NCBI RefSeq assembly: GCF_014050145.1
Contig: NZ_JACFYF010000004.1
Coordinates: 248,001-312,000 of the forward strand
From: Vibrio marinisediminis
GTDB taxonomy: Bacteria > Pseudomonadota > Gammaproteobacteria > Enterobacterales > Vibrionaceae
Reading direction: 5' to 3'
Length of the DNA: 64,000 nucleotides
Made by a program: the position numbers and the translations under genes
The notes under the pieces: model-generated
What the model was told of the DNA's origin: nothing
What the model saw: only the letters and a program-made list of their open reading frames with translations
Database searches by the model: none
Part shown: piece by piece, positions 45,199 through 54,626 of the stretch
Layout: every line of letters starts with the position of its first letter
Position numbering within the stretch: the first letter of the stretch is position 1

Positions 45199-46864
45199 GT
45201 GCAGTTCGTTCCTTAACGACAGATGGAGAGCGTCGAGTGGTTAATCGGCTAATAAAGAGCGCAGCAGAGAAAAACAGTAGTGGGAGTAGTGCCTGCCAGA
45301 GCGCATAAATCGCAGTTACACGTCGGTCAAATCCACTTGAAAGAGCCACGGCTTCGGTGGTGATAGTGGAAATGCGACCGCCACCCAGCATCAAGGTTGG
45401 TAGGTATTGCGCTAAGCTAACGCTGGCACCAACAGCCCAAGCGTACAGTAGTGCAGGTAACAGCATTCGTAACTTTACCATAAGGAATATGTGTATTGGT
45501 GACTTGCCCAAGCTCAACCCAGCCTTGGTAAAATTATTATCATAGCTTTTCCATGGACCATCTAAGGCGAGATAGACAAAGGGAAAGGCAAAAAACAGAT
45601 GTGACCAGATCACCCAAAGCGAAAAGTAATCACTCGCCACATACAGAGTCACTACTTGTATACCAAATAGCATTGAAAGTTGTGGGATCAGCATTGGCAT
45701 GGCAATCAAGTAGTCGGGTAAATGCCAGCGGTGCTTGAGTTTATATTCATGGGCAACTAGAGCAAGTAACAATGCCAAACTGGCAACCACGGTCGCAAGA
45801 ACAATACTCGTGATCAATGTGGGAACAACATTACTCCATTCGAATTGCCAAAACCGCAAACTGAATTGGCTTGGAATGAGGTCTGGAAAGCGCCAGCGTT
45901 GAGCAAGGCTCCAAATGATCAGTAGCGGTAAAATACTCGTCGCCAGTATTACGGATGTTGATAGGAATGTGATACCCGGAAGAGAAGGTCCACGGCGACC
46001 TGAGTATTGCCAGCGATTGCACCAGTTAACCATGGTTTTTTCGACAATCACTAGAGCCCCCATGAGCAAGCTTGCCAGAATGAACAGGACAACGGCTCCT
46101 GCCGATGCTCTCGGTAGTAGTGATAAGTCAGGGTCATTGAACCATTGCCACACAACAACCGAGAAGGTTGGAGGGTTGGATGGACCTAAAATTAACGCCA
46201 CATCGACTACCGAAATACCATAAGTAATCACAGCAAACAGAGCGAAGCGCATTTTGGCGAACCACTGTGGAAATACGACCTTGAACCACATTTGATGCGG
46301 CGCGTAACCTAGCATGGTTGATGCCTTGTAGGTTTGTTCAAGCTTGAGTTGCTGTAATACCGGAATGCTCATCAGCAGCAAGAAGGGCAGCTCTTTGAAG
46401 GCGAGTGCGAAGGTAAGCCCCAGAGCATACGGGTCATTGACCAAGAAAGCATGGCTACTTGGGTCAGTTTGCCAACCAAACAGTTGGAAAGCGGCGCGCG
46501 CTATAAACCCTGTAGGGGCAAACAAAAACGCAAATCCAATGGCGAATGCCACATGGGGTAATGAAAGTAGAGGCGCTAATATAGATTCTACTTTGCGCCA
46601 ATACTTGCTTAACCAAAGCCTTTGCAAAATAGAAAAGCAAAACAGTGTCGCCAGAAGAGTACTTAGAGTCGCACTGAAAATGCTGGCAAAAATGGATGAT
46701 AGCAACCCATTCCATTGGGTTAATTGGATATAACCGTGCCAATTTAATTCTGTCATCTCTAGCGGGGGAATATAGCCCAGCGACGAGATGATGACCCCAG
46801 CTAAGCCAGGGATCATCGGTACACTGCAAACTAAGATTAAAAAGGCGTAAAAAATTCTAAGCAT
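45164..46864 (-). CDS. ynjC: ABC transporter permease YnjC
   Basis: A 566-residue fused double permease: two six-helix halves, each with an EAA loop (first near AAYKASTMLGYAPHQMWFKV, second near FTKAGLSLGKSPIHIFLMVK). The fused form is shared with ThiP, so ThiP was considered; the neighbouring YnjB-type binding protein and YnjF decide the call. It starts 16 bases after ynjB. Confidence 0.86.
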   Translation of the reverse strand: MLRIFYAFLILVCSVPMIPGLAGVIISSLGYIPPLEMTELNWHGYIQLTQWNGLLSSIFASIFSATLSTLLATLFCFSILQRLWLSKYWRKVESILAPLLSLPHVAFAIGFAFLFAPTGFIARAAFQLFGWQTDPSSHAFLVNDPYALGLTFALAFKELPFLLLMSIPVLQQLKLEQTYKASTMLGYAPHQMWFKVVFPQWFAKMRFALFAVITYGISVVDVALILGPSNPPTFSVVVWQWFNDPDLSLLPRASAGAVVLFILASLLMGALVIVEKTMVNWCNRWQYSGRRGPSLPGITFLSTSVILATSILPLLIIWSLAQRWRFPDLIPSQFSLRFWQFEWSNVVPTLITSIVLATVVASLALLLALVAHEYKLKHRWHLPDYLIAMPMLIPQLSMLFGIQVVTLYVASDYFSLWVIWSHLFFAFPFVYLALDGPWKSYDNNFTKAGLSLGKSPIHIFLMVKLRMLLPALLYAWAVGASVSLAQYLPTLMLGGGRISTITTEAVALSSGFDRRVTAIYALWQALLPLLFFSAALFISRLTTRRSPSVVKERTAHDSLSKRPHHL

Positions 46865-46880
46865 GTAGTTATCTATTCGA

Positions 46881-48023
46881 CTAGTTTCCGTAGCGCTGCA
46901 GCCACTCTTTCTCTAGCGCGATTTGCCAACTAGGGTGAGGTTCAGCGATGGATTTAAACAACGTGGTATTTTTAGCCGAACCTTGTAGATATTGGTTTTC
47001 AAGAACAGCAGGATCACCCCAAATATTGAGGTCGCCTTTACGAGACTGTGCTTCAGGGCTGAGCAAGAAGTTGATCACCACTTGTGCGCCTTCTGAAGAG
47101 TTAGCATTCCATGGAATGGCGAGAAAATGAATATTGGATAGCGCGCCCGATTCCATGGCATAAGCGGTAGTGCTTGGCGCTAATTTTCCCGTAGCTTGAG
47201 CTGAGAAAACCGCATTTGGGTTAAAGGTAATGGCAAGGTCAAGCTGACCATCATCAAGCAATTGCGTCATTTCCGAAGAGCTAGCAGGAAATGTTTTACC
47301 TTGACGCCATGCCACTTGATGCAAGCTATCTAAGTATTGCCATAATGGCGCGGTGATAAAGCCAAAGTCGTTTTCATTCACTGGCTGGCTTAGCGATGCG
47401 TCATTATTAGTGAGTTCAATCAATAGTGCTTTCAGAAAGCTTGTGCCATGAAACTCAGGTGGACGAGGGTAGCTAATACGGTTGGGAAATGCTTTGGCAT
47501 AGCTGAGCAGCTCAGCAAAGGATTGTGGTGGATTGTTTAGACGCTCTGTGTCGTGAATAAAAACCAATTGTCCCACACCCCAAGGTGCTTCGAGCCCTTG
47601 AGTTGGTTCTGAAAAGTCACTATCAACAGGCAGTGATTTATCTACGAATTGCCAACTTGGCAGTTTCTCAACAAATGGACCATAGAGTAGGTCATTGTTT
47701 TTCATGGACTTAAAGTTTTCACCATTAATCCAAACCATATCAACACTGCCGGCACTGTTTTTTCCTGCGGCTTTTTCGGCAATTAAGCGTGATGTTGTTT
47801 CGGCAATATCCGTGACTTTTACATGCTTAAGAGTGATGCCGTATTGAGAGTCTACTTCACTAGCAACCCAGCGAAGATAGTTGTTGATCTCTTGGCTGCC
47901 ACCCCAAGCGTGAAAATAGACCGTTTGGCCTTTGGCGCTATCTGTTGTGTTTTGCCAGCTATCAGCAGCGACACTGGTAAAGGGTATAAATAAAGTGAGT
48001 AGAAGGGTAAACAACCTTGTCAT
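46881..48023 (-). CDS. ynjB: ABC transporter substrate-binding protein YnjB
   Basis: A 380-residue periplasmic binding protein with a signal peptide (MTRLFTLLLTLFIPFTSVAA). The blocks TVYFHAWGGSQEINNYLRW, VDMVWINGENF, ISYPRPPEFHGTSFL and EKEWLQRYG closely match my recollection of E. coli YnjB. It is the first gene of ynjBCD-ynjF; the sulfurtransferase YnjE of E. coli is absent. No thiamine riboswitch was found upstream, which argues against a thiBPQ identity. Confidence 0.88.
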   Translation of the reverse strand: MTRLFTLLLTLFIPFTSVAADSWQNTTDSAKGQTVYFHAWGGSQEINNYLRWVASEVDSQYGITLKHVKVTDIAETTSRLIAEKAAGKNSAGSVDMVWINGENFKSMKNNDLLYGPFVEKLPSWQFVDKSLPVDSDFSEPTQGLEAPWGVGQLVFIHDTERLNNPPQSFAELLSYAKAFPNRISYPRPPEFHGTSFLKALLIELTNNDASLSQPVNENDFGFITAPLWQYLDSLHQVAWRQGKTFPASSSEMTQLLDDGQLDLAITFNPNAVFSAQATGKLAPSTTAYAMESGALSNIHFLAIPWNANSSEGAQVVINFLLSPEAQSRKGDLNIWGDPAVLENQYLQGSAKNTTLFKSIAEPHPSWQIALEKEWLQRYGN

Positions 48024-48168
48024 AATGCTTCCTATGAAAATGGAGTGCTTGATGAATTGCTAGACCGGGGTAAGCAATGATTTCATTCATTATGACCTAA
48101 AAAACTTGAATTTTTTTATATATTTGTGTGGCTTGTTACTTAGTTGTTCTAAAATTGTGCGGTGATAT

Positions 48169-48199
48169 AAAAAAGAGCAGCGATTGGCTGCTCTTATTT
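48169..48199 (-). terminator. Terminator of the HslJ-like gene
   Basis: The stem AAGAGCAGC/GCTGCTCTT with loop GATTG is followed on the minus strand by a T run. Confidence 0.88.
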
Positions 48200-48212
48200 C
48201 TAAAACGGGTAA

Positions 48213-48659
48213 TTAGTTTTTCCAATCACTAAGTTTGAATTCTAAAGTATGAGCTTCGCTAGTTAGCGTAAGGCTATCTTTAGTCAGAGTCATATCACTC
48301 CAATCTGAAAGCGTTTTAGAGAACGCGCTTTCAACATTCATTGACTCGCCCATGCACATTTTCATGGTCATGCCCATTTTTTCAATGCGGAACTGGTTGT
48401 CTTTAAGCTCAGCTTGACCAAAAAATGTGTTACAACCGGCGTTGCCGTTTGCTGTCATTTTTTCGCCTACTTCTAAGTTCGGTGCTTGTTGGCCTTCCTC
48501 AACTTGGATTGCTTTACCATCTACTTGGGTAAGCGTCCAGTTGTGGTGTTGTAGATCAGCTTGAGTAATAGTTTTCACATCATCACCATTGGTTGCGCAA
48601 GCAGTCACGAGAACAGGAAGAGAAAGCGCAGCAAGCAACGTTTTTAAACTAAGCTTCAT
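48213..48659 (-). CDS. META-domain lipoprotein, HslJ-like
   Basis: A 148-residue lipoprotein (signal ends VLVTAC). The META domain is recognised by the NGNAGCNTFFGQAEL block and the Met-rich MGMTMKMCMGE segment with two conserved Cys. HslJ in E. coli is an outer-membrane heat-shock lipoprotein linked to novobiocin resistance. The start at 48659 follows GGAG; the frame is open 57 bases further without signal-peptide character. Confidence 0.85.
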   Translation of the reverse strand: MKLSLKTLLAALSLPVLVTACATNGDDVKTITQADLQHHNWTLTQVDGKAIQVEEGQQAPNLEVGEKMTANGNAGCNTFFGQAELKDNQFRIEKMGMTMKMCMGESMNVESAFSKTLSDWSDMTLTKDSLTLTSEAHTLEFKLSDWKN

Positions 48660-48811
48660 AGTATTAAACTCCAAAAAACAATAAGGTATATCTATGTACA
48701 CCACGATGACTTTCATCGCCTCTTATTATAGGCAACAAGTTGGTAATTGTGTCAGTATTTAGTCATGGTTTTTTGTTTTAATTATCAAATTCACTGGCTT
48801 ATGGAGGAAGT

Positions 48812-49069
48812 ATGGAGCAATTAGAGTTTTTTACTGTACCGAGCCCATGCGTTGGCGTCTGTAATGTTGATGAGAAGGGGTATTGCATGGGATGCATGCG
48901 TAAAAGAGAAGAGCGTTTTAATTGGCTATCAATGACACCCGCTCAACAATTGCATGTGATAAAACTGTGTCGCCAACGTTATCGACGAAAAATGCTTGCA
49001 AACTCTGCTGCGGATAATTCCTCGCTGATTGAGGTCAATAATCCACAGCAAAATCTATTTGATGAGTGA
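48812..49069 (+). CDS. DUF1289 family small protein
   Basis: An 85-residue protein with the DUF1289 pattern: SPCVGVCNVDEKGYCMGC, that is, four Cys in a metal- or cluster-like arrangement, then an RREERFNW-like helix. The start follows GGAGG. Function is unknown. The C terminus ends in QQNLFDE, with QNLF resembling a weak clamp-binding tail. Confidence 0.88.
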   Translation: MEQLEFFTVPSPCVGVCNVDEKGYCMGCMRKREERFNWLSMTPAQQLHVIKLCRQRYRRKMLANSAADNSSLIEVNNPQQNLFDE

Positions 49070-49100
49070 TTTTAGGTAGGTAATAAAGCCGCTGCGTCGA

Positions 49101-49322
49101 TTATTTCATACCCCATTTATCGCTTACCCAGCCACCCGCTTGGTCATCAAAGTGACAACCAGAAAAGCGCTGATTCGCGTCAATGCTCCTATCTATATCA
49201 GGTTCATCATCAATCATTTTTTGTATATAGGTAGCTAAAGGATCACCGCTGTGCAGTCGTTCCTGCCTAGTCGCAACTTCTTTAATTATTTGAAGACGAT
49301 AAGAGTTACTGGCACGTTTCAT
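49101..49322 (-). CDS. Small protein of unknown function
   Basis: A 73-residue protein, N-terminally basic and helical, then acidic, ending in HFDDQAGGWVSDKWGMK with two Trp. No signal peptide. I do not recognise the family. It starts with ATG after a weak AAAGGAC. The frame has ordinary codon use. Confidence 0.6.
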   Translation of the reverse strand: MKRASNSYRLQIIKEVATRQERLHSGDPLATYIQKMIDDEPDIDRSIDANQRFSGCHFDDQAGGWVSDKWGMK

Positions 49323-49628
49323 AGCGATGTCCTTTGTTGATCAGCCTCTAAAAAATTTAGAACTGTAGAGAAACACCGTCAATTAAGATTTAGATATTTT
49401 TTCTATAAATTGATTGATAATTAACCGTTAATCGCTGTTAATGAATGGTTAATTGTTATATTTGCCATACATTTAACTACGATTGTGAGTGGCTTAAGTG
49501 AAAGAAAAAATTCATACAACTGTAATCGTCAAATAACGATTGGCAAAATAATGTGGGTGAGGGCAAATTTAATCAAGGTAGGCAGTGTGCTTTGCCGTAC
49601 TAACAAAGCACACCTAGAAATAATATTT
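49323..49628. other. AT-rich gap with one hairpin
   Basis: About 300 bases without a supported gene. A hairpin (GTGTGCTTTG/CAAAGCACAC, loop of about 9) at 49586-49614 has no clean T run on either strand close by; it lies 15 bases after the aspS stop, so it may help end aspS transcription. Confidence 0.45.
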
Positions 49629-50018
49629 TTATTGAGTTTTGCAGCTCTCTTTGGTTACAAACTCATCGAGCATGAGTTGTCCGCGACTATTACGCATCTT
49701 CAAACGGTAGCTCAAGCCGGCTTCGAGATTTGCTTTCGTGTCTTTATGCGAGCAGTAGTAACTAATACCATTACTGAGCACTAGATTTATTGGTTTAGCC
49801 CCTGCTTGGTCTTGGTTATACACCATCATTATCTCTATTGTGCTGCCTTTGGCATTCGCTCGCATAATAGAGAGGGGACCCGCTTCAAGCGGAAGTTCTG
49901 CGGAAAGCACACTTGCGCGATTGTTGGCTAGCAATTCTAGCTGCTGTTGATCTGAATTACTGGCGCAACCAGCGAGTGCCACCAAAGTTACTAGGGTAGC
50001 AAAAACACGGGTTTTCAT
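49629..50018 (-). CDS. aspS: AspS-type pilotin lipoprotein of the type II secretion system
   Basis: A 129-residue lipoprotein (lipobox LAGC, Cys18). After a Ser/Gln-rich linker comes a compact domain with SAELPLEAGPLSIMRA, IEIMMVYN, and a C-terminal YRLKMRNSRGQLM block, with two Cys (YCSHKD; KESC) suited to a disulfide. This agrees with my memory of AspS of V. cholerae, the pilotin that carries the secretin GspD to the outer membrane. It is two bases downstream of yciI. If wrong, it is an unrelated small lipoprotein. Confidence 0.75.
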   Translation of the reverse strand: MKTRVFATLVTLVALAGCASNSDQQQLELLANNRASVLSAELPLEAGPLSIMRANAKGSTIEIMMVYNQDQAGAKPINLVLSNGISYYCSHKDTKANLEAGLSYRLKMRNSRGQLMLDEFVTKESCKTQ

Positions 50019-50020
50019 GA

Positions 50021-50317
50021 TTAGAATACTTTCTTAAATGGCTTAACGATGACGGATTGATAAACACCGGCCTCAATATAAGGATCAGCGTCAGCCCAGC
50101 CTTGGGCATCTTGTAGAGAATCAAATTGTGCGATAACGGTTGACCCTGTAAACCCGGCATCTGCTGGATTTTCTGAATCGATTGCAGGCATAGGCCCGGC
50201 AGTGAGAAGTCGCCCTTCATCTTGCAGAGTTTGTAGTCTAGCTAAGTGTTCTGCACGAACCTTTAGGCGTTTCTCAAGTGAATTTTCTACGTCTTGTGAA
50301 AAAATGACATACCACAT
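50021..50317 (-). CDS. yciI: YciI-like protein
   Basis: A 98-residue YCII-family (ferredoxin-like fold) protein almost identical in pattern to E. coli YciI: DSLEKRL-like segment, [21 protein letters not shown], and VKPFKKVF at the C terminus. The biochemical role is unsettled. It lies between yciA (105-base gap) and aspS (two-base gap). Confidence 0.95.
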   Translation of the reverse strand: MWYVIFSQDVENSLEKRLKVRAEHLARLQTLQDEGRLLTAGPMPAIDSENPADAGFTGSTVIAQFDSLQDAQGWADADPYIEAGVYQSVIVKPFKKVF

Positions 50318-50421
50318 GCGGACTTCCTTTTGATTGGTATTGATTGAACGATTTAACTCTAACTTAATGTTGAGTGTTACAAATGGTCAGTTATCGAAAG
50401 TGTGATTGAATTTATAGTTTG

Positions 50422-50817
50422 TTAGCAATTGATTGCTCGTGGTTTGCCATTACCGTCGATGGCAACATAGTTGAAAGTGGCATCACAAACCATATAACGA
50501 TCTTCTAAGCCATGTTCTTTGACGGGTTTTACCCACACTTCCAGATCAATGCTCATCGAGGTGCGACCAATTTTCGTACAGTCCCCATAACAGCAAACAA
50601 CATCACCGACACGGACGGGTTTTTTGAATGTAATGCTAGATACAGAAACCGTAACGATACGTCCGCCAGAAATCTCTTTGGCTAAGATACCGCCCGCTAA
50701 ATCCAACTGTGACATAATCCAGCCACCAAAAATATCACCATTGGCATTGGTGTCGGCTGGCATTGCGAGGGTTCGCAGAAGAAGCTGCCCTCTAGGTGAG
50801 AAAATTTCCTGACTCAT
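50422..50817 (-). CDS. yciA: Acyl-CoA thioesterase YciA
   Basis: A 131-residue hotdog-fold thioesterase. The family block LAMPADTNANGDIFGGW carries the catalytic-site Asp of the NxNGDIFGG motif. It hydrolyses a wide range of acyl-CoAs. Start at 50817 is preferred, with the frame open four codons further. Confidence 0.95.
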   Translation of the reverse strand: MSQEIFSPRGQLLLRTLAMPADTNANGDIFGGWIMSQLDLAGGILAKEISGGRIVTVSVSSITFKKPVRVGDVVCCYGDCTKIGRTSMSIDLEVWVKPVKEHGLEDRYMVCDATFNYVAIDGNGKPRAINC

Positions 50818-50875
50818 TTTGACATCCACAACATAATGACGTTATTACAACGAGTGAACAGTACGTTTCACATTT

Positions 50876-50903
50876 AAAAAGCGACCAGTATTGGTCGCTT
50901 TAT
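50876..50903 (-). terminator. Terminator of yciB
   Basis: The stem AAAGCGACCA/TGGTCGCTTT with loop GTAT-type bases is followed on the minus strand by a T run. Confidence 0.85.
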
Positions 50904-50959
50904 AGAATAATTATACCTTACTACCCAGATGAAGGGAAAACCATCTGTGAGCGATGCGG

Positions 50960-51499
50960 TTATTCTTCCTGGCTTTCTTTCGGAAGGTGCTTGTAGATAT
51001 AGATTCCCGATAGAATAGTGAAGCCAAACGTGGCTGCGAGCAAACCGAATACTTTAAAGTTAACCCAAACATCGAGTGGTAGTTCATGCGCGACATAGAT
51101 ATTTAATACCGCACAAAATGCAAAGAAAGCCACCCATGCCCAAGTTACTTTTGCCCAAACGGGCTCTGGTAAGGTGAGTTCTTTACCTAGCATGCCTTTG
51201 ATGGCTGATTTACCGATCATGTGGCTGATGGTTAAGCCAATGGCGAAGATGGCATAGACAATGGTGACCTTCCACTTGATGAAGTTGTCATCGTGAAGAA
51301 AAATTGTCATGCCACCAAAGATAGCGACCATTACAAAAGTAATCAGCTGCATTTTTTCGACTTTTTTGTACAAAGCAAAAGTGAGTACTATTTGGATAGC
51401 GCTGGCTACGATAAGTGCTCCTGTTGCTACGTATATGTCGAATAGCTTGTAGAGCACGAAAAAGATAATCAGCGGGATGAAGTCTATCAGTTGTTTCAT
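50960..51499 (-). CDS. yciB: Inner-membrane protein YciB (intracellular septation protein A)
   Basis: A 179-residue membrane protein with five helices, starting [18 protein letters not shown]. It matches YciB, which in E. coli takes part in cell-envelope synthesis and division and interacts with elongasome and divisome proteins. The C terminus is [10 protein letters not shown]. It is followed by its own terminator, separating it from yciA-yciI-aspS. Confidence 0.95.
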   Translation of the reverse strand: MKQLIDFIPLIIFFVLYKLFDIYVATGALIVASAIQIVLTFALYKKVEKMQLITFVMVAIFGGMTIFLHDDNFIKWKVTIVYAIFAIGLTISHMIGKSAIKGMLGKELTLPEPVWAKVTWAWVAFFAFCAVLNIYVAHELPLDVWVNFKVFGLLAATFGFTILSGIYIYKHLPKESQEE

Positions 51500-51589
51500 T
51501 AGTCACATCAATTTATATCGGGATACCGTCAGTCTACCCAAATCATGGGTTAAGACAAAGTAGTTCGTGGCATTATGAAACATTCTATC

Positions 51590-51607
51590 AAAATGAGAAT
51601 CATTTTT
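51590..51607. promoter_or_regulatory. Fur-like box near the end of the 75-residue unknown gene
   Basis: AAAATGAGAATCATTTTT overlaps the stop of the unknown gene and lies about 90 bases before yciB. It could act on yciB or be fortuitous. Confidence 0.35.
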
Positions 51608-51827
51608 GATGAGGGATAGATGCCTTCATTTCTTCCAAATATCCTTCACATCGCAGGCTGTCAACTGCGGAAACTAGCTCTTCATCGCTCATCGCAGAAC
51701 AGCTTTCTTTACCAATGATTAAGCTTAGATACTGAGGGAATTCAAGCTCACTGAATTGACCGAGACGGTCGATGAGCAAGCATTCGATACCGTGATGAAT
51801 AAGACCATAATAAGTATGACGATTCAT
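51600..51827 (-). CDS. Small protein of unknown function
   Basis: A 75-residue protein starting MNRHTYYGLIHHGIECLL with a strong AGGAGGCATCACT ribosome site, which chooses ATG 51827 over an open frame 99 bases upstream. It is helical, His/Cys-containing (Cys in ECLL, ESCS and LRCEG) and without a signal peptide. I do not recognise the family. It lies between luxN and yciB in the same direction; luxN ends about 150 bases upstream. Confidence 0.7.
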   Translation of the reverse strand: MNRHTYYGLIHHGIECLLIDRLGQFSELEFPQYLSLIIGKESCSAMSDEELVSAVDSLRCEGYLEEMKASIPHQK

Positions 51828-51978
51828 AGTGATGCCTCCTAGTAAGATCCGGCAAGTAATTACCGTTCTGATGGACACCTTATTCAAAGCATATAGAATG
51901 CCAACATTATTAACTTGAATCAGCAAAACCGCGTTTCGGGAGTTAACGCAGTGTTTGTTTTCTCAATGTGCAACAAAC

Positions 51979-54462
51979 TTATGCCAACGCAGCCTCTATG
52001 GTTTGCTGTAACTCTTTTTTGGTGGTTGGTTTGGATAAGCGACCGTCCATCGTTTGACTAATTTTTTCTAGTTCGATCTTTCCAGATTCGCCAGAGAGTG
52101 CATAAATGGGCAGGTTTGGATGTGTTTTCTTAATGCACGTCGCGGCTTCAAAACCATTCATTACGGGCATTTGTACATCCATTAAGATGAAATCTACCGA
52201 ATTTCCGTCAAGTATATCGATAGCCACTTGTCCGTTATTTGCCAGGATTACGTCATAACCTAATTGTTGCAGTAGCAGTTTCACTAATTGCCTTTGTACT
52301 TCTTTATCGTCTACGACCATGACGGTGGGGACGTTAATATTGGCGGTTAATTCTGCACTATCATGGCTTGTTGATGATTCCGTCTCTCTTTGCATTGCTG
52401 GAAGGCTAGTAGGCGGTGATGCCAGAGTACTAGCTGGAAAAGAGAGGTGAAACTCGGTGTATTCGTCGAGTTTTGAGTAACATTGTATTGATCCGCCAAA
52501 CGACTTCATTACACGTCGACAATACCCAAGTCCAAGCCCACTGCCACCACTTTTGCTATAGGTAAAAAAGTCATCAAATATACGATTGAGCAGTGAGTGG
52601 GGGATCCCTGGTCCGGTATCTCGGATAACTAAGAAATTTTCATATTTACCTAATAAGGTTGTAATCACTACACGGCTTTCAGGGTAAGAGTCGAAATAGT
52701 AAATAGCATTACGCAACAAATTAAAAATGACGAAGTTAAACAAGGTCTCATTGACCTTGGCACTAAAATCAGGGCTGATGTCGACTTTAATTCGCTCTCG
52801 AATAACCTCCGACTCATAGGCGTAGCGTTCTACCGCTTGGGTAATGGAATGTCGAATAGATGTGTCACAAGTGGGCTCTTGTTCAAGCGATGAGTCATTG
52901 ACTTCACGTAGAATGATGTCAATTAACTGGCGCCCTCGGTCGATGGCCATTTGTCCTTTGGAGAGTTCGAGATCTAGCTCTTCTCGACACGCGTTATGAT
53001 GTAACTTAGCCTCCAATATCTCAAATTGAAATTGGACTTGGGCAAGAGGGTTGCGCATCTCATGGGCAATAGAATTTGCTAAGGCTTGGGCTTGGTGTAC
53101 TTTTCGGTCAGCATTAATATAGCCTTGCGCTTTAACAAGAACATGCTGCAACGCTTTTATCTCTTCATAAAAGTAAATTCCCCCACCTTGCTTTTTCTTG
53201 GCGAGTAACAAATGACTCATGTTGTTGTTGTCATCGAAGATAGGCAGCACCAACGCCACGTTGTCAGCGTGCATTTTGTCATAGATTTTTTTCGACAGTT
53301 GGTTGTTTTCACTATTGGTTATAACGATCTCTTCAATCTCTTCAAATATCAGCACGCTATTTTGGTTATACAGTTGTGATGTATAGAGCTTCTCGTCTTG
53401 CAGGTTAGAAACCAACTGTAAATCATGTTGTTCAATTCCCAAGGCTTTCGCTATTTCGATGAAGGCATTGGCAGTCGATTTTTGAAATTCATGGTTCAGT
53501 GAGCGGATCTGATGGTCTGGTGACAGTTTTTGACCATAGACCAACCGGCTTGAGTATCGGAGCGTTGATTTATATATTTTGTTCCAAGTAAAACCAGTCA
53601 CAAGGCAACTGACAATAATGACGACAGTGAAGTCGTTGGTAGAGAGGGCATTCACAACCGTCACTATTGGGGTGATGATTACAATGCTGGTCAAGGTGAT
53701 TGCTATTGCAGAGTAAGCAACATGCTTATTACTATAAAAACGCGATGTGAGTAGGCCATAGCCTATCAATAGCATTTCACTTACTGCCAGAGTTGGTGGT
53801 AACCAGACCAGTGAAAAATCGCCCCATAACAGTGGGATGACACCATGCATGACGATGGTTGAGACCATAAATACACATATGCCCGTGAGCATATATAACG
53901 ACTTAATTAGGTGTAACGCACGTGCTCTTTTTGAGTAAAGTAAGATGTTACGGACGGTGAGCAGCAGTAGAAATACCACCGAGCTGAAGAACCACGTTGC
54001 CATCGGACCAACTTCAATAATGAACGAGCCAATACCCTTGACTGAGACCGCAGAAATCGTTTTACCTGGCTGGAGATTTACATAAAGTGCAAACAGAGTT
54101 AAACCGCATAGTATGGCGATTTGTAAGTGGCGAGAACGGCGGGTATCGACATCAAAAACCAGAATGTTAGTGATGAGACAAGCAAAGGCAAATGCTGAAA
54201 AAGAAACAAGATTTGCAAACAGAGCAAAATTCAGTACCACCGACTCATCGACCCGAGTGAGAAGTGGTGAATAAAAGAATGTGTTGCTCAATACCCAAAG
54301 GAGAATGGAGGTGGAGTATGCAATGTAAGAGAAACCGACTCGTTTATCGAAACTAGAACGCGCGATGCGAAATGATCGAATAAAATAGATAAGCCACCCA
54401 GCAATGACTGCCGAGACACCAGCCAAGATGACAAAAATAGGGTGCGAAATTGAATCAAACAT
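51979..54462 (-). CDS. luxN: LuxN-type hybrid sensor kinase (autoinducer-1 receptor)
   Basis: An 827-residue hybrid kinase with the architecture of V. harveyi LuxN (849 residues): about nine N-terminal membrane helices (1-290), a linker, HisKA with His467 in NSIAHEMRNPLAQVQ, an ATPase domain (N box NLLRNAIYYF near 581-590, DTGPGI at 615-620, GGSGLGLGY near 639-647) and a C-terminal receiver with Asp762 (LMDVQMPVMNG). The membrane region keeps FF (158-159), His206 and GDFSLVWLPP (214-223), near residues reported to bind the acyl-homoserine lactone. No LuxM synthase gene lies in the window. In V. harveyi LuxN signals through LuxU and LuxO. Confidence 0.9.
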   Translation of the reverse strand: MFDSISHPIFVILAGVSAVIAGWLIYFIRSFRIARSSFDKRVGFSYIAYSTSILLWVLSNTFFYSPLLTRVDESVVLNFALFANLVSFSAFAFACLITNILVFDVDTRRSRHLQIAILCGLTLFALYVNLQPGKTISAVSVKGIGSFIIEVGPMATWFFSSVVFLLLLTVRNILLYSKRARALHLIKSLYMLTGICVFMVSTIVMHGVIPLLWGDFSLVWLPPTLAVSEMLLIGYGLLTSRFYSNKHVAYSAIAITLTSIVIITPIVTVVNALSTNDFTVVIIVSCLVTGFTWNKIYKSTLRYSSRLVYGQKLSPDHQIRSLNHEFQKSTANAFIEIAKALGIEQHDLQLVSNLQDEKLYTSQLYNQNSVLIFEEIEEIVITNSENNQLSKKIYDKMHADNVALVLPIFDDNNNMSHLLLAKKKQGGGIYFYEEIKALQHVLVKAQGYINADRKVHQAQALANSIAHEMRNPLAQVQFQFEILEAKLHHNACREELDLELSKGQMAIDRGRQLIDIILREVNDSSLEQEPTCDTSIRHSITQAVERYAYESEVIRERIKVDISPDFSAKVNETLFNFVIFNLLRNAIYYFDSYPESRVVITTLLGKYENFLVIRDTGPGIPHSLLNRIFDDFFTYSKSGGSGLGLGYCRRVMKSFGGSIQCYSKLDEYTEFHLSFPASTLASPPTSLPAMQRETESSTSHDSAELTANINVPTVMVVDDKEVQRQLVKLLLQQLGYDVILANNGQVAIDILDGNSVDFILMDVQMPVMNGFEAATCIKKTHPNLPIYALSGESGKIELEKISQTMDGRLSKPTTKKELQQTIEAALA

Positions 54463-54559
54463 TTGCCCACTCGGCAGCTTGGAAGCGCTTTTTCATACGA
54501 TGATTCGCTTGCAGTTGATGGTAAAAAACGACGGTGACTACATCCATATAAATCAGCAT
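54455..54559 (-). pseudogene. Short frame overlapping the luxN start; possible 3' relic of luxM
   Basis: The 34-codon frame reads MLIYMDVVTVVFYHQLQANH (first 20) and ends in RFQAAEWANV; its stop overlaps the luxN ATG by eight bases, as in a coupled upstream gene. Upstream in frame is a TAA. A second frame (from 54626) carries NVDKFTTKVVIKHNADLY just before, which would join it through one frameshift. In V. harveyi-type loci luxM lies directly before luxN, so this may be what is left of luxM after deletion. The match to LuxM is not verified. Confidence 0.3.
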
Positions 54560-54626
54560 TATGTTTAATTACTACTTTTGTCGTAAATTTATCCACATTT
54601 TGACCTCTCTTGTAAACTACAGTCAT

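Noticed and set aside
45164-48023. Thiamine importer thiBPQ
   Set aside because: The binding protein matches YnjB blocks, ynjF is adjacent, and no TPP riboswitch is seen upstream.
49586-49614. Small RNA in the gap upstream of the unknown 73-residue gene
   Set aside because: The hairpin has no promoter or T run that would define a transcript; more likely a weak aspS terminator.
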